Assembly (NCBI GenBank): GCA_003105225.1
Contig: PQAK01000110.1
Coordinates: 1 to 13,043 of the forward strand
Direction: 5' to 3'
DNA from: Deltaproteobacteria bacterium
GTDB taxonomy: Bacteria > Desulfobacterota > Deferrimicrobia > Deferrimicrobiales > Deferrimicrobiaceae
Length of the DNA: 13,043 nucleotides
Both the position numbers and the translations under genes were made by a program. Numbering within the stretch: the first letter of the stretch is position 1; every line of letters begins with the position of its first letter. The notes below the pieces were generated by a model. It had not been told where the DNA came from and did not search any database. It saw only the letters and a program-made list of their open reading frames with translations. Shown one piece after another: positions 6,279 to 13,043 of this stretch.

Positions 6279-8657
6279 CTAATGAAATCCGACGCCTTCG
6301 CCCTCCCTTCGGAGCACCAGGGGTTGCCCCGAGGCGGCCCGCCTCGCAAGCTCCCCTTCCGCGCTCATCACGCCGATCGGGCCCCGGACGTGACGGTCGA
6401 TCACCCGTCCCAGCTCCCGGATCCCGTACTCTGCGCTGTACCCCGCGGCGGCGAGCCATTCCTTCGCCTCCGGCCGGACCACCAGCGGAACGCCGTTCAC
6501 GTTCAGCAGGTGTTCGGAGAGCGCCGAAAGGTGGATGTCGAGCACCTGGCGCACGTCTTCGGGAGACAGGGGGCGGAACACGATCTGCTCGTCGATCCGG
6601 TTCAGGAACTCGGGACGGAACCGCTTCTTCGCCTCGGCGAGCGCGCCCGCGGCAAGCGCCGCCCGGCTCCCGGCAAGGAATCCCATCTCCTTGGCGACGC
6701 GGATGTTCCCGGTCATCACGAAGACGGCGTTCCTGGCATCGGCCGTGCGCCCCTGCCCGTCGGTGAGCTTCCCCTCGTCGAACAGCTGGAGGAACAGGTC
6801 GAACACCCGCGGCGCGGCCTTCTCGACCTCGTCGAGCAGGACGACCGAGTACGGCGTCGTCCGCAGGCGGCCGGTCAGCTGCCCTCCCTCGTCGTAGCCG
6901 ATGTACCCCGGCGAGGTCCCCACCAGGCGGCTGACGCTCATATCCTCCTGGAACTCCGACATGTCCAGCCGGATGAAGGCGCGCTCGTCCGAAAATAGGT
7001 AGATCGCCATCCGCCGCGCCAGCTCGGTCTTCCCGACCCCGGACGGCCCGAGGAAAAGGAATACGCCCAGCGGACGGCGGCGGTCCCCCAGTCCCGCGTG
7101 CGCCAGGAGCAGGCGGCGGCAGACCCGGGAGATCGCGTCTTCCTGGCCGACGATGTGGCGGTTCAGGTATTCCTCCAGTCCGCGGATGCGGGACTCGGTG
7201 AGACCCCCCATCCCCCCGCGCACGACTTCAATGGGGAGACCCATCTTCTCGGCCACCACGCGGGCGACCACTTCCGGCCTGGCGACGGCGATGCCCATCG
7301 GGCCGTCGCAATCCGTCTCGATCGCCATGGAGAGCAGCGGGACGCGGCATTCCGCGCACGCCCGGTCGAGCAGGTCGATCGCCTTGTCCGGGAGGAAGTG
7401 CGTCGGGTCGAACCGGATGGAGAGGTCGACGGCGGCGTTGATCGCCTCGTCGGCGATCGTGACGCCGAAGTGCGATTCCCGGTGCGCGCGCAGGCCGAGC
7501 AGGATCTCCAGGGTCTCGTCCCGCCCCGGCTCGGCCACCTGGATCGACTGGAACCGCCGCTCCAGCGCCGGGTCCTTCTCGATGCTGCGGCGGTACTCCG
7601 TGATCGTCGTCGCGCCGATGCACCGAAGCTCCCCGCGCGCCAGCGCCGGCTTCATGATGTTCCCCGCGTCCATCGGCGCGCCCTCGGCCCGGCCCGCCCC
7701 CACCACCGTGTGGAACTCGTCGATGAACAGGATCACCTCCGGGTGGGAGCGGACCTCCTCGATCAGCCGGGTCAGCCGCTCCTCGAACTCCCCCCGGTAC
7801 TTCGTCCCCGCCACCAGCTCCGCCATCGAGAGCTCGACCAGCCGTTTCCCCCCGAGCACCCGCCGGTCCCGCCCCATGGCGATCCGTTCCGCCAGCGCCT
7901 CCACGACCGCCGTCTTCCCTACGCCCGCTTCGCCGACCAGCACGGGGTTGTTCTTCGTCGGCATCAACAGCACCTTCAGAAGCTGACGCAAGGTGGTGCG
8001 GGTTCTCTCGGAGTCGACGAACGGCATCAGCCGCCCTTCGCGGGCCGCGCGGGTCAGGTCCCGGCCGTACCGGTCCAGGAGGGGCGTCTCGGAGGTGCGC
8101 GGCTCCTCCTCGACGACGGTGATGCCGGGCTCTTCGTGGGCCACACGCTGCCTGGCGGCCTGGGCGTTCTCGGACAGGATCTCCCTGCGGAGCGCGTCGG
8201 GCTCGATCCCGGCCCCGATGAGGACCGCCGTGATGACCGGTCCCGGGTCCTCCAGGACGGCCCCCAGCAGGTGAAGCGCGCGGGTCTCCGGGGACCCCGC
8301 CCGTTCGGCGATCTCGCTCGCTCTCCGGAAAATCGCCTTGCTGGCCTCGCTGCGATGGATCCCCTGGCTGGAGGGCTGCGCGAGCCCGGGGCGCAGTCTC
8401 GAACGGACCCCGCGGCGGAAGGAGATGGACGATATCCCCATCCCCCCGAGGACCTGTTCCACCCCATCCGACTCGGCGCGTATCGGCTCGACGGGGAAAG
8501 ATTCGAGCTTCGAGAACTGTAAAAATCCCAGCGCCTTTTTCAGGCTGCACACCCCGATCAGGAGGTGCTCACGCTCGATGAAGGGATGCCGGCAGGTGCC
8601 TGCCTCGGAGGCGGCGATTTGCCATGCCATTCCGGCGGCGGGTGAAAGGCTTGCCAT
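6279..8657 (-). CDS. Two-ring AAA+ unfoldase, ClpA/ClpC-like, without middle domain
   Basis: The 792-residue protein has a double Clp N domain (about 1-70 and 100-165), a first AAA+ ring domain (Walker A GEAGVGKT 242-249, pore loop GTKYRGEFE 284-292, Walker B ILFIDE 309-314, sensor 1 IGATT 347-351, arginine finger RR 367-368), and a second (Walker A GPSGVGKT 537-544, pore loop GYIGYDEGG 584-592, Walker B VLLDE 606-610, sensor 2 GIRELGR 745-751). Between the rings there is only a short linker (about 441-485), so the coiled-coil middle domain of ClpB or ClpC is absent, as in ClpA. MGF (658-660) sits where ClpA, ClpX and ClpC carry IGL, IGF or VGF for ClpP docking, so delivery to ClpP is plausible. 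Start ATG 8657 has AGGAG upstream. No ClpS gene is nearby; the next gene encodes a zinc-ribbon protein. Confidence 0.92.
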   Translation of the reverse strand: MASLSPAAGMAWQIAASEAGTCRHPFIEREHLLIGVCSLKKALGFLQFSKLESFPVEPIRAESDGVEQVLGGMGISSISFRRGVRSRLRPGLAQPSSQGIHRSEASKAIFRRASEIAERAGSPETRALHLLGAVLEDPGPVITAVLIGAGIEPDALRREILSENAQAARQRVAHEEPGITVVEEEPRTSETPLLDRYGRDLTRAAREGRLMPFVDSERTRTTLRQLLKVLLMPTKNNPVLVGEAGVGKTAVVEALAERIAMGRDRRVLGGKRLVELSMAELVAGTKYRGEFEERLTRLIEEVRSHPEVILFIDEFHTVVGAGRAEGAPMDAGNIMKPALARGELRCIGATTITEYRRSIEKDPALERRFQSIQVAEPGRDETLEILLGLRAHRESHFGVTIADEAINAAVDLSIRFDPTHFLPDKAIDLLDRACAECRVPLLSMAIETDCDGPMGIAVARPEVVARVVAEKMGLPIEVVRGGMGGLTESRIRGLEEYLNRHIVGQEDAISRVCRRLLLAHAGLGDRRRPLGVFLFLGPSGVGKTELARRMAIYLFSDERAFIRLDMSEFQEDMSVSRLVGTSPGYIGYDEGGQLTGRLRTTPYSVVLLDEVEKAAPRVFDLFLQLFDEGKLTDGQGRTADARNAVFVMTGNIRVAKEMGFLAGSRAALAAGALAEAKKRFRPEFLNRIDEQIVFRPLSPEDVRQVLDIHLSALSEHLLNVNGVPLVVRPEAKEWLAAAGYSAEYGIRELGRVIDRHVRGPIGVMSAEGELARRAASGQPLVLRREGEGVGFH

Positions 8658-8677
8658 TATAGTCTCCTGTAAAAGAA

Positions 8678-8715
8678 CAAAACCGGCCGCCGACGGGGGA
8701 GGGAGGCCGGTTTTG
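8678..8715 (-). promoter_or_regulatory. 11-bp perfect inverted repeat in the leader of the Clp operon
   Basis: CAAAACCGGCC and GGCCGGTTTTG form perfect arms around a 16-nt spacer, just downstream of the promoter at 8727-8756 and 10 nt before the ribosome-binding site. In minus-strand RNA the hairpin is followed by TTCTTTT, so it resembles an intrinsic terminator and could be an attenuator. Its place and symmetry would also suit a repressor operator comparable in location, but not in sequence, to CIRCE of HrcA. Confidence 0.65.
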
Positions 8716-8726
8716 CCCGGTATTAA

Positions 8727-8756
8727 ATTCTATGCTCCGATCGGATGGCGGGTCAA
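8727..8756 (-). promoter_or_regulatory. Sigma-70-like promoter of the Clp operon
   Basis: On the minus strand TTGACC (8756-8751) and TAGAAT (8732-8727) are separated by 18 bp, each one mismatch from consensus. Transcription would start near 8720, at the edge of the inverted repeat. The CCCCAT-type -10 of sigma-32 promoters is not seen. It lies between the terminator of the upstream operon and the Clp gene. Confidence 0.6.
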
Positions 8757-8787
8757 GCAAGGGATTCCCTGGGCGTTGCAGGCGGGG

Positions 8788-8825
8788 AAAAAACACGAAG
8801 GCCCCGCGTGGAGGGGCGCGGGGCC
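8788..8825 (-). terminator. Intrinsic terminator of the cox/heme A/kinase operon
   Basis: On the minus strand a perfect 9-bp GC stem, GGCCCCGCG with CGCGGGGCC, encloses an 8-nt loop (pairing 8817-8825 with 8800-8808) and is followed by TTCGTG and a run of six T (8793-8788). It lies about 200 bp after the kinase stop codon and just before the Clp promoter, so it separates the two minus-strand operons. Confidence 0.85.
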
Positions 8826-9024
8826 GTCGCATGAACCCGGAGGGAGGGATAGCCCCGGGAATTTATCGGTCCTTCGGACATGAGGACTCCAAAATATACT
8901 TTCAAGGATCGGGCCAACATTGCATCTACCGCAACTCATCGCTTTTCCAGCTAAATGGCGATAGAGGACCTTCCGGTAAAACCACATTTGAAATAATCAG
9001 GACAAATCCGTTATTGCTGAAGCG
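8826..9024. other. AT-richer noncoding stretch, 3' UTR of the kinase operon or unknown small RNA
   Basis: About 200 bp hold no convincing gene on either strand; open frames here are poor in coding signal and run through the terminator. On the minus strand this is the sequence between the kinase stop and the terminator at 8788-8825. Short self-complementary pieces occur (CCCGG with CCGGG around 8835-8858, GTCC with GGAC around 8868-8887). It does not match tRNA, tmRNA, 4.5S or 6S RNA as far as I can judge by eye. Confidence 0.4.
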
Positions 9025-9936
9025 CTAAACCTGGAATTCCGTGAGCGCACGAAACGCGTCCACACGCTCGGCGATATCCGCGGGGGACAGGTTCTGGAGC
9101 CGATCGGTGCTGAACGCTTCCACGGCGAAGGAGGCGATGGCGCTGCCGTACATGGTCGCCAGCCGGTAATCCATTTCCGACAGCTCCGATCCGTCCCGGG
9201 AGGCGAGGTATCCCATGAATCCGCCGGCGAAGCTGTCCCCGGCTCCGGTGGGATCGAAGATCGTCTCCAGCGGATACGCCGGGGCGGCGAACATCGTCCC
9301 GTCCGACAGGTGCAGCACGCCGTACTCCCCCCGCTTGATCACCACCCGGGCCGGTCCCCATCCCATCACCTTGCGCGCCGCCCTGACGAGGTTGTACTCC
9401 CCTGAAATCTCCCGGATTTCGCTTTCGTTGAAGATCACGATGTCCGACTTCCCGATCGCCTCGCGCAACGGGCCGGGGCTGTTCTCGATCCAGTAGTTCA
9501 TGGTGTCCAGGGCTACCAGCTTGGGCCTTTGCACCTGGGCGAGGATGTCCATCTGGAGCCGGGGATCGATGTTGCCGAGGAACAGGTAGGGGCTGGTCCG
9601 GTACTCCTCCGGAAGGACGGGGGCGAAATCCCGGAACACGTTGAGCTCGGTCGCGACCGTGTGCGCCGTGTTCAGGTCGTACTCGTAATACCCCTTCCAG
9701 CGGAACGTCTCCCCGTCGGCGATCTTCAGCCCCCTGGTGTCGATGGACCGGGACGACAGCATGCCGATGATCTCCTGCGGGAAGTCCTTCCCCACGACCG
9801 ACACCAGCCGGACCTGCGCCAGGTAGCTGGCGGCCAGCGAGAAGTAGGTGGCGGATCCGCCGACCACCTTCTCCACTTCCCCGAAGGGGGATTTGATGCT
9901 GTCGAACGCCATCGATCCGACTACCAGGAGGCTCAT
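9025..9936 (-). CDS. PfkB-family sugar/nucleoside kinase
   Basis: The 303-residue protein has the ribokinase-family fold markers: the N-terminal strand LLVVGSMAFDSI, the GGSATYFSLA substrate motif (26-35), NESE (170-173), KRGEYG (201-206) and the signature DPTGAGDSFAGGF (228-240), with the catalytic base expected at Asp234. These enzymes transfer phosphate from ATP to a hydroxyl of a sugar or nucleoside; the substrate cannot be read from sequence. The chosen start ATG 9936 has GAGGGG upstream and begins directly before the first strand. ATG 9975, overlapping the cyoE stop as ATGA, would add 13 residues and is possible. It is the last gene of the oxidase/heme A operon, an unusual partner for these genes. 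Confidence 0.9.
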   Translation of the reverse strand: MSLLVVGSMAFDSIKSPFGEVEKVVGGSATYFSLAASYLAQVRLVSVVGKDFPQEIIGMLSSRSIDTRGLKIADGETFRWKGYYEYDLNTAHTVATELNVFRDFAPVLPEEYRTSPYLFLGNIDPRLQMDILAQVQRPKLVALDTMNYWIENSPGPLREAIGKSDIVIFNESEIREISGEYNLVRAARKVMGWGPARVVIKRGEYGVLHLSDGTMFAAPAYPLETIFDPTGAGDSFAGGFMGYLASRDGSELSEMDYRLATMYGSAIASFAVEAFSTDRLQNLSPADIAERVDAFRALTEFQV

Positions 9937-9971
9937 TCCGCGGTCCCCTCGGATTTGCGAACAGGAACGCT

Positions 9972-10832
9972 TCATGATATCGCAACGTCGATGATGACGG
10001 CCAGCAGGATTCCCAGGATGTACAGAATGGAGGCATGAAAAGCGCGGCCGAACCGGGGGGCCGCCACAAGATTCCGGTAGCAGGAAACCAGGAAGAAGCT
10101 TCCCAGGGCGAGCGCGGCCCATGCGTACCCCGGGGAGCAGTATCCGAGTCCCCACAAGCCCAGAGAGAGCGGGAGCAGCGCCGCCGCGTATGCGAAGATG
10201 AGGATCTTGGTGTAGCCCTCTCCCACAGCGACGGGCAGCACGGGGAAACCGGCCGACCGGTAGTCCTCCCGGTGTTTGAGCGCAAGCGCCCAGAAGTGCG
10301 GGGGCTGCCACAGCAGCATCAGCAGGAAGAGGAGGAAACCGTCCGCGCCGATGCGCGGCTCGACCGCGGCGTACCCGATGAGGATCGGAAGGGCTCCGGG
10401 AATCCCGCCGGGCACGGTCCCATAAGGGGAGCGCCGCTTGAAAACCAGCGTGTACAGCAGCGTGTAGCTTCCGACTGCGCCCAGGAGCAGCATCGCCGCG
10501 GTCGCGTTCAGGAAGCGCAGGGACAGCGACAGGGATCCCGCGATCAGCGCGAGGGAGAGGACCGCCGCTCCTTTCCGGCCCACCTTCCCCAAGGCCGACA
10601 CCCTGGCGTCGAGCCGCCGCATGCGCGCATCCCGGCCCGCCTCCAGGAGGCCGTTCGCGACCGCCGAGCCCGAAGCGGCGAGCAGGATGCACGCCAGGCA
10701 GACGAGGGCCGCCCCGGCCGGAGGGAATCCCTTCCCCGCAAGGACCATCCCCGACAGCCCCGACAGCGTCACTCCCGCGACGATCCCGGGCTTCGAAATC
10801 AGCAGGGCGGAGGACAGGAGCCGGCGCTCTAT
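9972..10832 (-). CDS. cyoE: Protoheme IX farnesyltransferase (heme O synthase)
   Basis: This UbiA-superfamily membrane enzyme farnesylates heme b to heme O, the substrate of CtaA next door. Seen (286 residues from the ATA at 10832): SKPGIV (13-18) matching the conserved TKPR region, the first Asp-rich type motif in modified form (N60, E64, D68, followed by MRR), YTLVFKRRSPYGTVPGGIPGALP (127-149), WQPPHFWALAL (175-185) and AGFPVLPV, with about eight or nine hydrophobic segments. The first standard start codon, GTG 10772, would delete 20 residues including the KP motif and half of the first helix. GGGAGGAGG (10840-10848) lies 7 nt before an ATA codon, whose frame gives the expected N-terminus, so I place the start there. 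It overlaps the ctaA stop by 4 nt. A CTG just downstream is another option. Confidence 0.9.
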   Translation of the reverse strand: MERRLLSSALLISKPGIVAGVTLSGLSGMVLAGKGFPPAGAALVCLACILLAASGSAVANGLLEAGRDARMRRLDARVSALGKVGRKGAAVLSLALIAGSLSLSLRFLNATAAMLLLGAVGSYTLLYTLVFKRRSPYGTVPGGIPGALPILIGYAAVEPRIGADGFLLFLLMLLWQPPHFWALALKHREDYRSAGFPVLPVAVGEGYTKILIFAYAAALLPLSLGLWGLGYCSPGYAWAALALGSFFLVSCYRNLVAAPRFGRAFHASILYILGILLAVIIDVAIS

Positions 10833-11689
10833 GGCAGCGCCTCCTCCCGCTTGACCTCGCGCGCCCAGAGATGGAAGAGAAGGACCAGCATCCCGAGCGC
10901 GACGGCAAGATGCAGGCCCGTCGCCAGGAAGTACAGCTTCGACAGCACGACCGCCCCGCCGATCCCCACCTGCACCAGGGCAAGGAACAGGAGCCCACGG
11001 GCCAGTCCCCTGCTTGCCCGCAGCCGCGGGTCGAGCGCGATGGATGCGTAGAGCGCCACGATCGTGAGGAAAACGAGAGCGGCAAGGACCCGGTGGGAGA
11101 AGTGGACCAGGATGTGCCCCGTGAAGGCCCCCGGAAGGATCCCGCCGAGGCAGGCCGGCCAGTCGGTGCAGGCAAGCCCCGCATCCGAATGCCGCACGTA
11201 GGCCCCGAGGGCCGCCAGCAGGAAGACCAGGGCCCCGACCCCGAAGAACAGCGCGGACCGTCCGGACAGCGAAAACCCGGGCGGCTCCCAGACCCCGTCG
11301 AAGGACGCCATGTAGACCGCCAGGAGAAAGACGACCAGCCCGATCATGAAATGGACCGTCGTCAACTGCACCGGGACGGCGAGGAGCACGACCGCCCCGC
11401 CGAGCACGACCTCTCCCGCCAGGAGACCGACGGCCAGAAGGGGAACGGCCCGGGCCCGCCCCCGGTAATCACGGTACCGGCGCCACGACAGCACGACCAG
11501 GAAACCGGCCGCCACCGCGGCGATCACCCGGTGAAGGAACTCCATGTAGATGTCGATGCGGAACGGGGGGAGGATCTTTCCGTGGCACAGCGGCCAGTCG
11601 GGGCAGGCAAGGCCCGCCTTCAGCCCCGCCACGAGATTCCCCCAGACGAGCAGCAGGAAGAACAGGCCGACGGTGACTCTGCCCAGCAT
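10829..11689 (-). CDS. ctaA: Heme A synthase, CtaA/COX15 family
   Basis: The 286-residue protein has about eight hydrophobic helices in two similar halves. Each half begins with a Cys pair in an external loop: CPDWPLC (29-35) and CTDWPAC (174-180). Heme-ligand histidines are at H53 (FLHRV), H113 (TVHFM), H199 (HFSHRV) and H260 (GLHLA). The enzyme oxidises the C8 methyl group of heme O to the formyl group of heme A. The start is ATG 11689 with AGGAGG 6 nt before it; a longer frame to 11785 runs into the subunit IV gene and adds a non-membrane stretch, so it was rejected. It follows the subunit IV gene by 17 bp and overlaps cyoE by 4 nt, consistent with translational coupling of the two heme A steps. 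Confidence 0.95.
   Translation of the reverse strand: MLGRVTVGLFFLLLVWGNLVAGLKAGLACPDWPLCHGKILPPFRIDIYMEFLHRVIAAVAAGFLVVLSWRRYRDYRGRARAVPLLAVGLLAGEVVLGGAVVLLAVPVQLTTVHFMIGLVVFLLAVYMASFDGVWEPPGFSLSGRSALFFGVGALVFLLAALGAYVRHSDAGLACTDWPACLGGILPGAFTGHILVHFSHRVLAALVFLTIVALYASIALDPRLRASRGLARGLLFLALVQVGIGGAVVLSKLYFLATGLHLAVALGMLVLLFHLWAREVKREEALP
10830..10848 (-). promoter_or_regulatory. Strong ribosome-binding site before an ATA start of cyoE
   Basis: GGGAGGAGG (10848-10840), then a 7-nt spacer, then ATA (10832-10830). With ATG the junction with ctaA would read as the common ATGA stop/start overlap; here it reads ATAG, and ctaA still stops (TAG instead of TGA). One G-to-A change, real or an assembly error, explains it. 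Confidence 0.6.
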
Positions 11690-11706
11690 GGTTGCCTCCT
11701 TCGTCT

Positions 11707-11985
11707 TCAGCGGAACAGGGTATCCGAGAGCGTCCCCCCGATGATCAGCACCAGGAAAAAGATGGGGACCAGCGCGAACGTCCACACGAGCTTGTTCTCG
11801 TACTTCAGGTGCATGAAGAACAAGGCGACCAGGGACGCCTTCGCCGACGCGATGAGGAGGGCAACGACGACGTTGAAGATCCCCAGGTCGATGTAGGAGA
11901 CCCCGACGGTGGCCCCGGTCAGGATCAGCAGCCCGCCCCAGACCGCGATGTAGATCCCGTATCCCGAGCCGTGCGCTTTCTCCAT
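11707..11985 (-). CDS. ctaF: Cytochrome c oxidase subunit IV, bacterial small type
   Basis: The 92-residue protein has three hydrophobic helices (about 11-31, 37-59 and 67-86), with the LVALFFMHLKYENK segment between helices 2 and 3 typical of the prokaryotic COX4 family. It is an accessory subunit of caa3-type oxidases in the inner membrane with no redox centre. The start ATG 11985 follows the subunit III stop by 7 nt, with AGGGGAG overlapping the junction, so translation is probably coupled. The names coxD and cyoD are also in use. Confidence 0.88.
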   Translation of the reverse strand: MEKAHGSGYGIYIAVWGGLLILTGATVGVSYIDLGIFNVVVALLIASAKASLVALFFMHLKYENKLVWTFALVPIFFLVLIIGGTLSDTLFR

Positions 11986-11992
11986 GACTCCC

Positions 11993-12583
11993 CTACCCGA
12001 TCAGGTAGAACAGCGGAAACAGGTAGATCCAGACCAGGTCCACGAAGTGCCAGTAGAGCCCCGACATCTCCGCCGGCGTGTAATAGCCCGCCGAGAGCCG
12101 CCCGCGCCGCGACAGGAGGATCACGTACGACAGCACCCCCATCCCGAGGAGCACGTGGATCCCGTGCAGCCCGGTCAGCATGAAATAGATCGAGAAGAAG
12201 AGGTTCGTCCGGGGGTAGATCCCGTGGTGGAACTTCGCGGTGTACTCGACGTACTTGACGCAGAGGAAGACGGCGGCCAGGAGGATCGTCGCGCCGAAGC
12301 ACGCCTCGAACAACCGCGCCTTCCCCCGCTTGATCGCGTCCACGCCGAGCACGACCATCAGCGAGCTGGTGATGAGGACGACCGTGTTCACCGCCCCCAG
12401 GACCCGGTTGAGCTTCAGGTGCTCCGCGTGGAACAGCGCCGGGTACTTCAGCCGGAAGACGGTGTACGCGGTGAAGAGCGCGCCGAAGAGGAGGACCTCG
12501 GTCGCGAGAAAGGTCCACAGGCCGAGCTTGGCGGCCTCGAAGGCGACGCGCGGGTCGCCGTGCTCCGGGTGTCCGGCGCTCAC
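11993..12583 (-). CDS. ctaE: Cytochrome c oxidase subunit III, short five-helix form
   Basis: The 196-residue protein has five hydrophobic helices, as in the short form of subunit III that lacks the first two helices of mitochondrial COX3. Conserved features include LWTFLATEVLLFGALF with the membrane Glu, TGLHGIHVLLG and the C-terminal WHFVDLVWIYLFPLFYL. Subunit III has no metal but stabilises the core and proton uptake. The start is GTG 12583, overlapping the subunit I stop as GTGA; the frame stays open upstream only because it runs inside the subunit I gene. The short N-terminus (HPEHGDPR) is typical before helix 1. Confidence 0.93.
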   Translation of the reverse strand: MSAGHPEHGDPRVAFEAAKLGLWTFLATEVLLFGALFTAYTVFRLKYPALFHAEHLKLNRVLGAVNTVVLITSSLMVVLGVDAIKRGKARLFEACFGATILLAAVFLCVKYVEYTAKFHHGIYPRTNLFFSIYFMLTGLHGIHVLLGMGVLSYVILLSRRGRLSAGYYTPAEMSGLYWHFVDLVWIYLFPLFYLIG

Positions 12584-13043
12584 GCGTCCGGCCCTTTCGG
12601 CTTCCCGTAGCCGTACGGCCAGTCGGTCACCACGGGGATCTCGTGGAAATTCTCCGTGTCGGGCGGCGAGGGAGTCTGCCACTCCAGGGACAGCGCCCGC
12701 CACGGGTTCCCCGGCGCGGGCGGCCCCTTCCGCAGGCCCTGGATGAAGTTCCAGAACATCACCGCGATCCCCACGGCGAGGATCGCCGAGCCGATGGTGG
12801 AGATCACGTTCTCCACGTGGAACTTGGGGAGGTACTCCGCGTAGCGGCGCGGCATCCCGCGGACGCCGGCGATGAACATGGTGAAGAAGGTGACGTTGAA
12901 GCCGACGAAGATCAGCGCCCACGCGACGCGGGCGACCTTCTCGTTCAGCATCTTCCCCGTCATCTTCGGGAACCAGTAGTGGAGCCCCGCGAAGAACCCC
13001 ATCACCGTGCCGCCCATCATCGTGTAGTGGAAGTGGGCCACGA
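12580..13043 (-). CDS. ctaD: Cytochrome c oxidase subunit I, C-terminal part (5' end outside window)
   Basis: The last 154 residues or so are present. The visible start VAHFHYTMMGG contains the two histidines of helix X, which in this family bind heme a3 and heme a. After it come the last two or three helices (LHYWFPKMTGK, ALIFVGFNVTFFTMFIAG, ISTIGSAILAVGIAVMFWN), GVRGMPRRYAEY, and the C-terminal tail SLEWQTPSPPDTENFHEIP, all typical of A-type heme-copper oxidases. Subunit I reduces oxygen and pumps protons. It overlaps subunit III by 4 nt. Subunit II (ctaC) is expected just upstream, beyond the window. Confidence 0.96.
   Translation of the reverse strand, partial: VAHFHYTMMGGTVMGFFAGLHYWFPKMTGKMLNEKVARVAWALIFVGFNVTFFTMFIAGVRGMPRRYAEYLPKFHVENVISTIGSAILAVGIAVMFWNFIQGLRKGPPAPGNPWRALSLEWQTPSPPDTENFHEIPVVTDWPYGYGKPKGPDA

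Noticed and set aside
7098..8522. 474-codon plus-strand open frame inside the Clp gene
   Set aside because: The minus-strand frame carries all Clp motifs; the opposite frame encodes an Arg/Pro/His-rich sequence with no domain and no ribosome-binding site.
8826..9024. 6S RNA, tmRNA or signal recognition particle RNA on the minus strand
   Set aside because: The ends do not pair into a closing stem, there is no tRNA-like CCA end, and the GGTCAGGTCCGGAAGGAAGC-type 4.5S core is absent.
8732..9028. 98-codon plus-strand open frame across the terminator region
   Set aside because: It runs through both arms of the intrinsic terminator, has no ribosome-binding site, and its product resembles no protein.

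Overview
The window is a GC-rich piece of bacterial chromosome. The gene families (sigma-54 activator, sigma-28 factor, caa3-type cytochrome oxidase with heme A synthesis genes, NHL-repeat lipoprotein, BCAM0308-type protein) fit an aerobic or facultative, Gram-negative, probably motile deltaproteobacterium-like organism (Geobacterales/Desulfuromonadales or a related high-GC lineage). That placement is an inference from gene content; no rRNA or tRNA gene is present. No mobile element, CRISPR array, tRNA or rRNA was found.

Left part, plus strand (1-1490): the C-terminal part of a sigma-54 enhancer-binding protein with a FleQ-like DNA-binding helix, then a sigma-28 (FliA-type) factor. The 164 bp between them holds a near-perfect -24/-12 (sigma-54) promoter, an IHF-like site and two short inverted repeats at enhancer distance. 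This reads as a two-step flagellar-type cascade, activator to sigma-54 promoter to sigma-28.

Middle part (1514-5627): rmuC on the minus strand, a divergent small two-helix membrane protein, a FlK-like hotdog thioesterase on the minus strand whose catalytic residues fall at the FlK residue numbers, and a large plus-strand lipoprotein built almost entirely of twelve NHL-type repeats (probably two six-bladed propellers).

Stress operon, minus strand (8756 down to 5670): a sigma-70-like promoter, an 11-bp perfect inverted repeat at the start of the predicted mRNA leader, a ClpA/ClpC-like two-ring AAA+ unfoldase lacking the coiled-coil middle domain, then a two-CxxC zinc-ribbon protein of the BCAM0308 family. 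The pairing suggests a protein quality-control unit.

Respiratory operon, minus strand (13043 down to 8788): cytochrome c oxidase subunit I (3' part only), subunit III, small subunit IV, heme A synthase (ctaA), heme O synthase (cyoE/ctaB) and a PfkB-family sugar/nucleoside kinase, with short gaps or 4-nt overlaps. A roughly 200-bp AT-richer unassigned stretch follows, then a strong intrinsic terminator. CyoE and CtaA make heme A for the oxidase encoded beside them. CyoE appears to start at an AUA codon with an ideal Shine-Dalgarno sequence.
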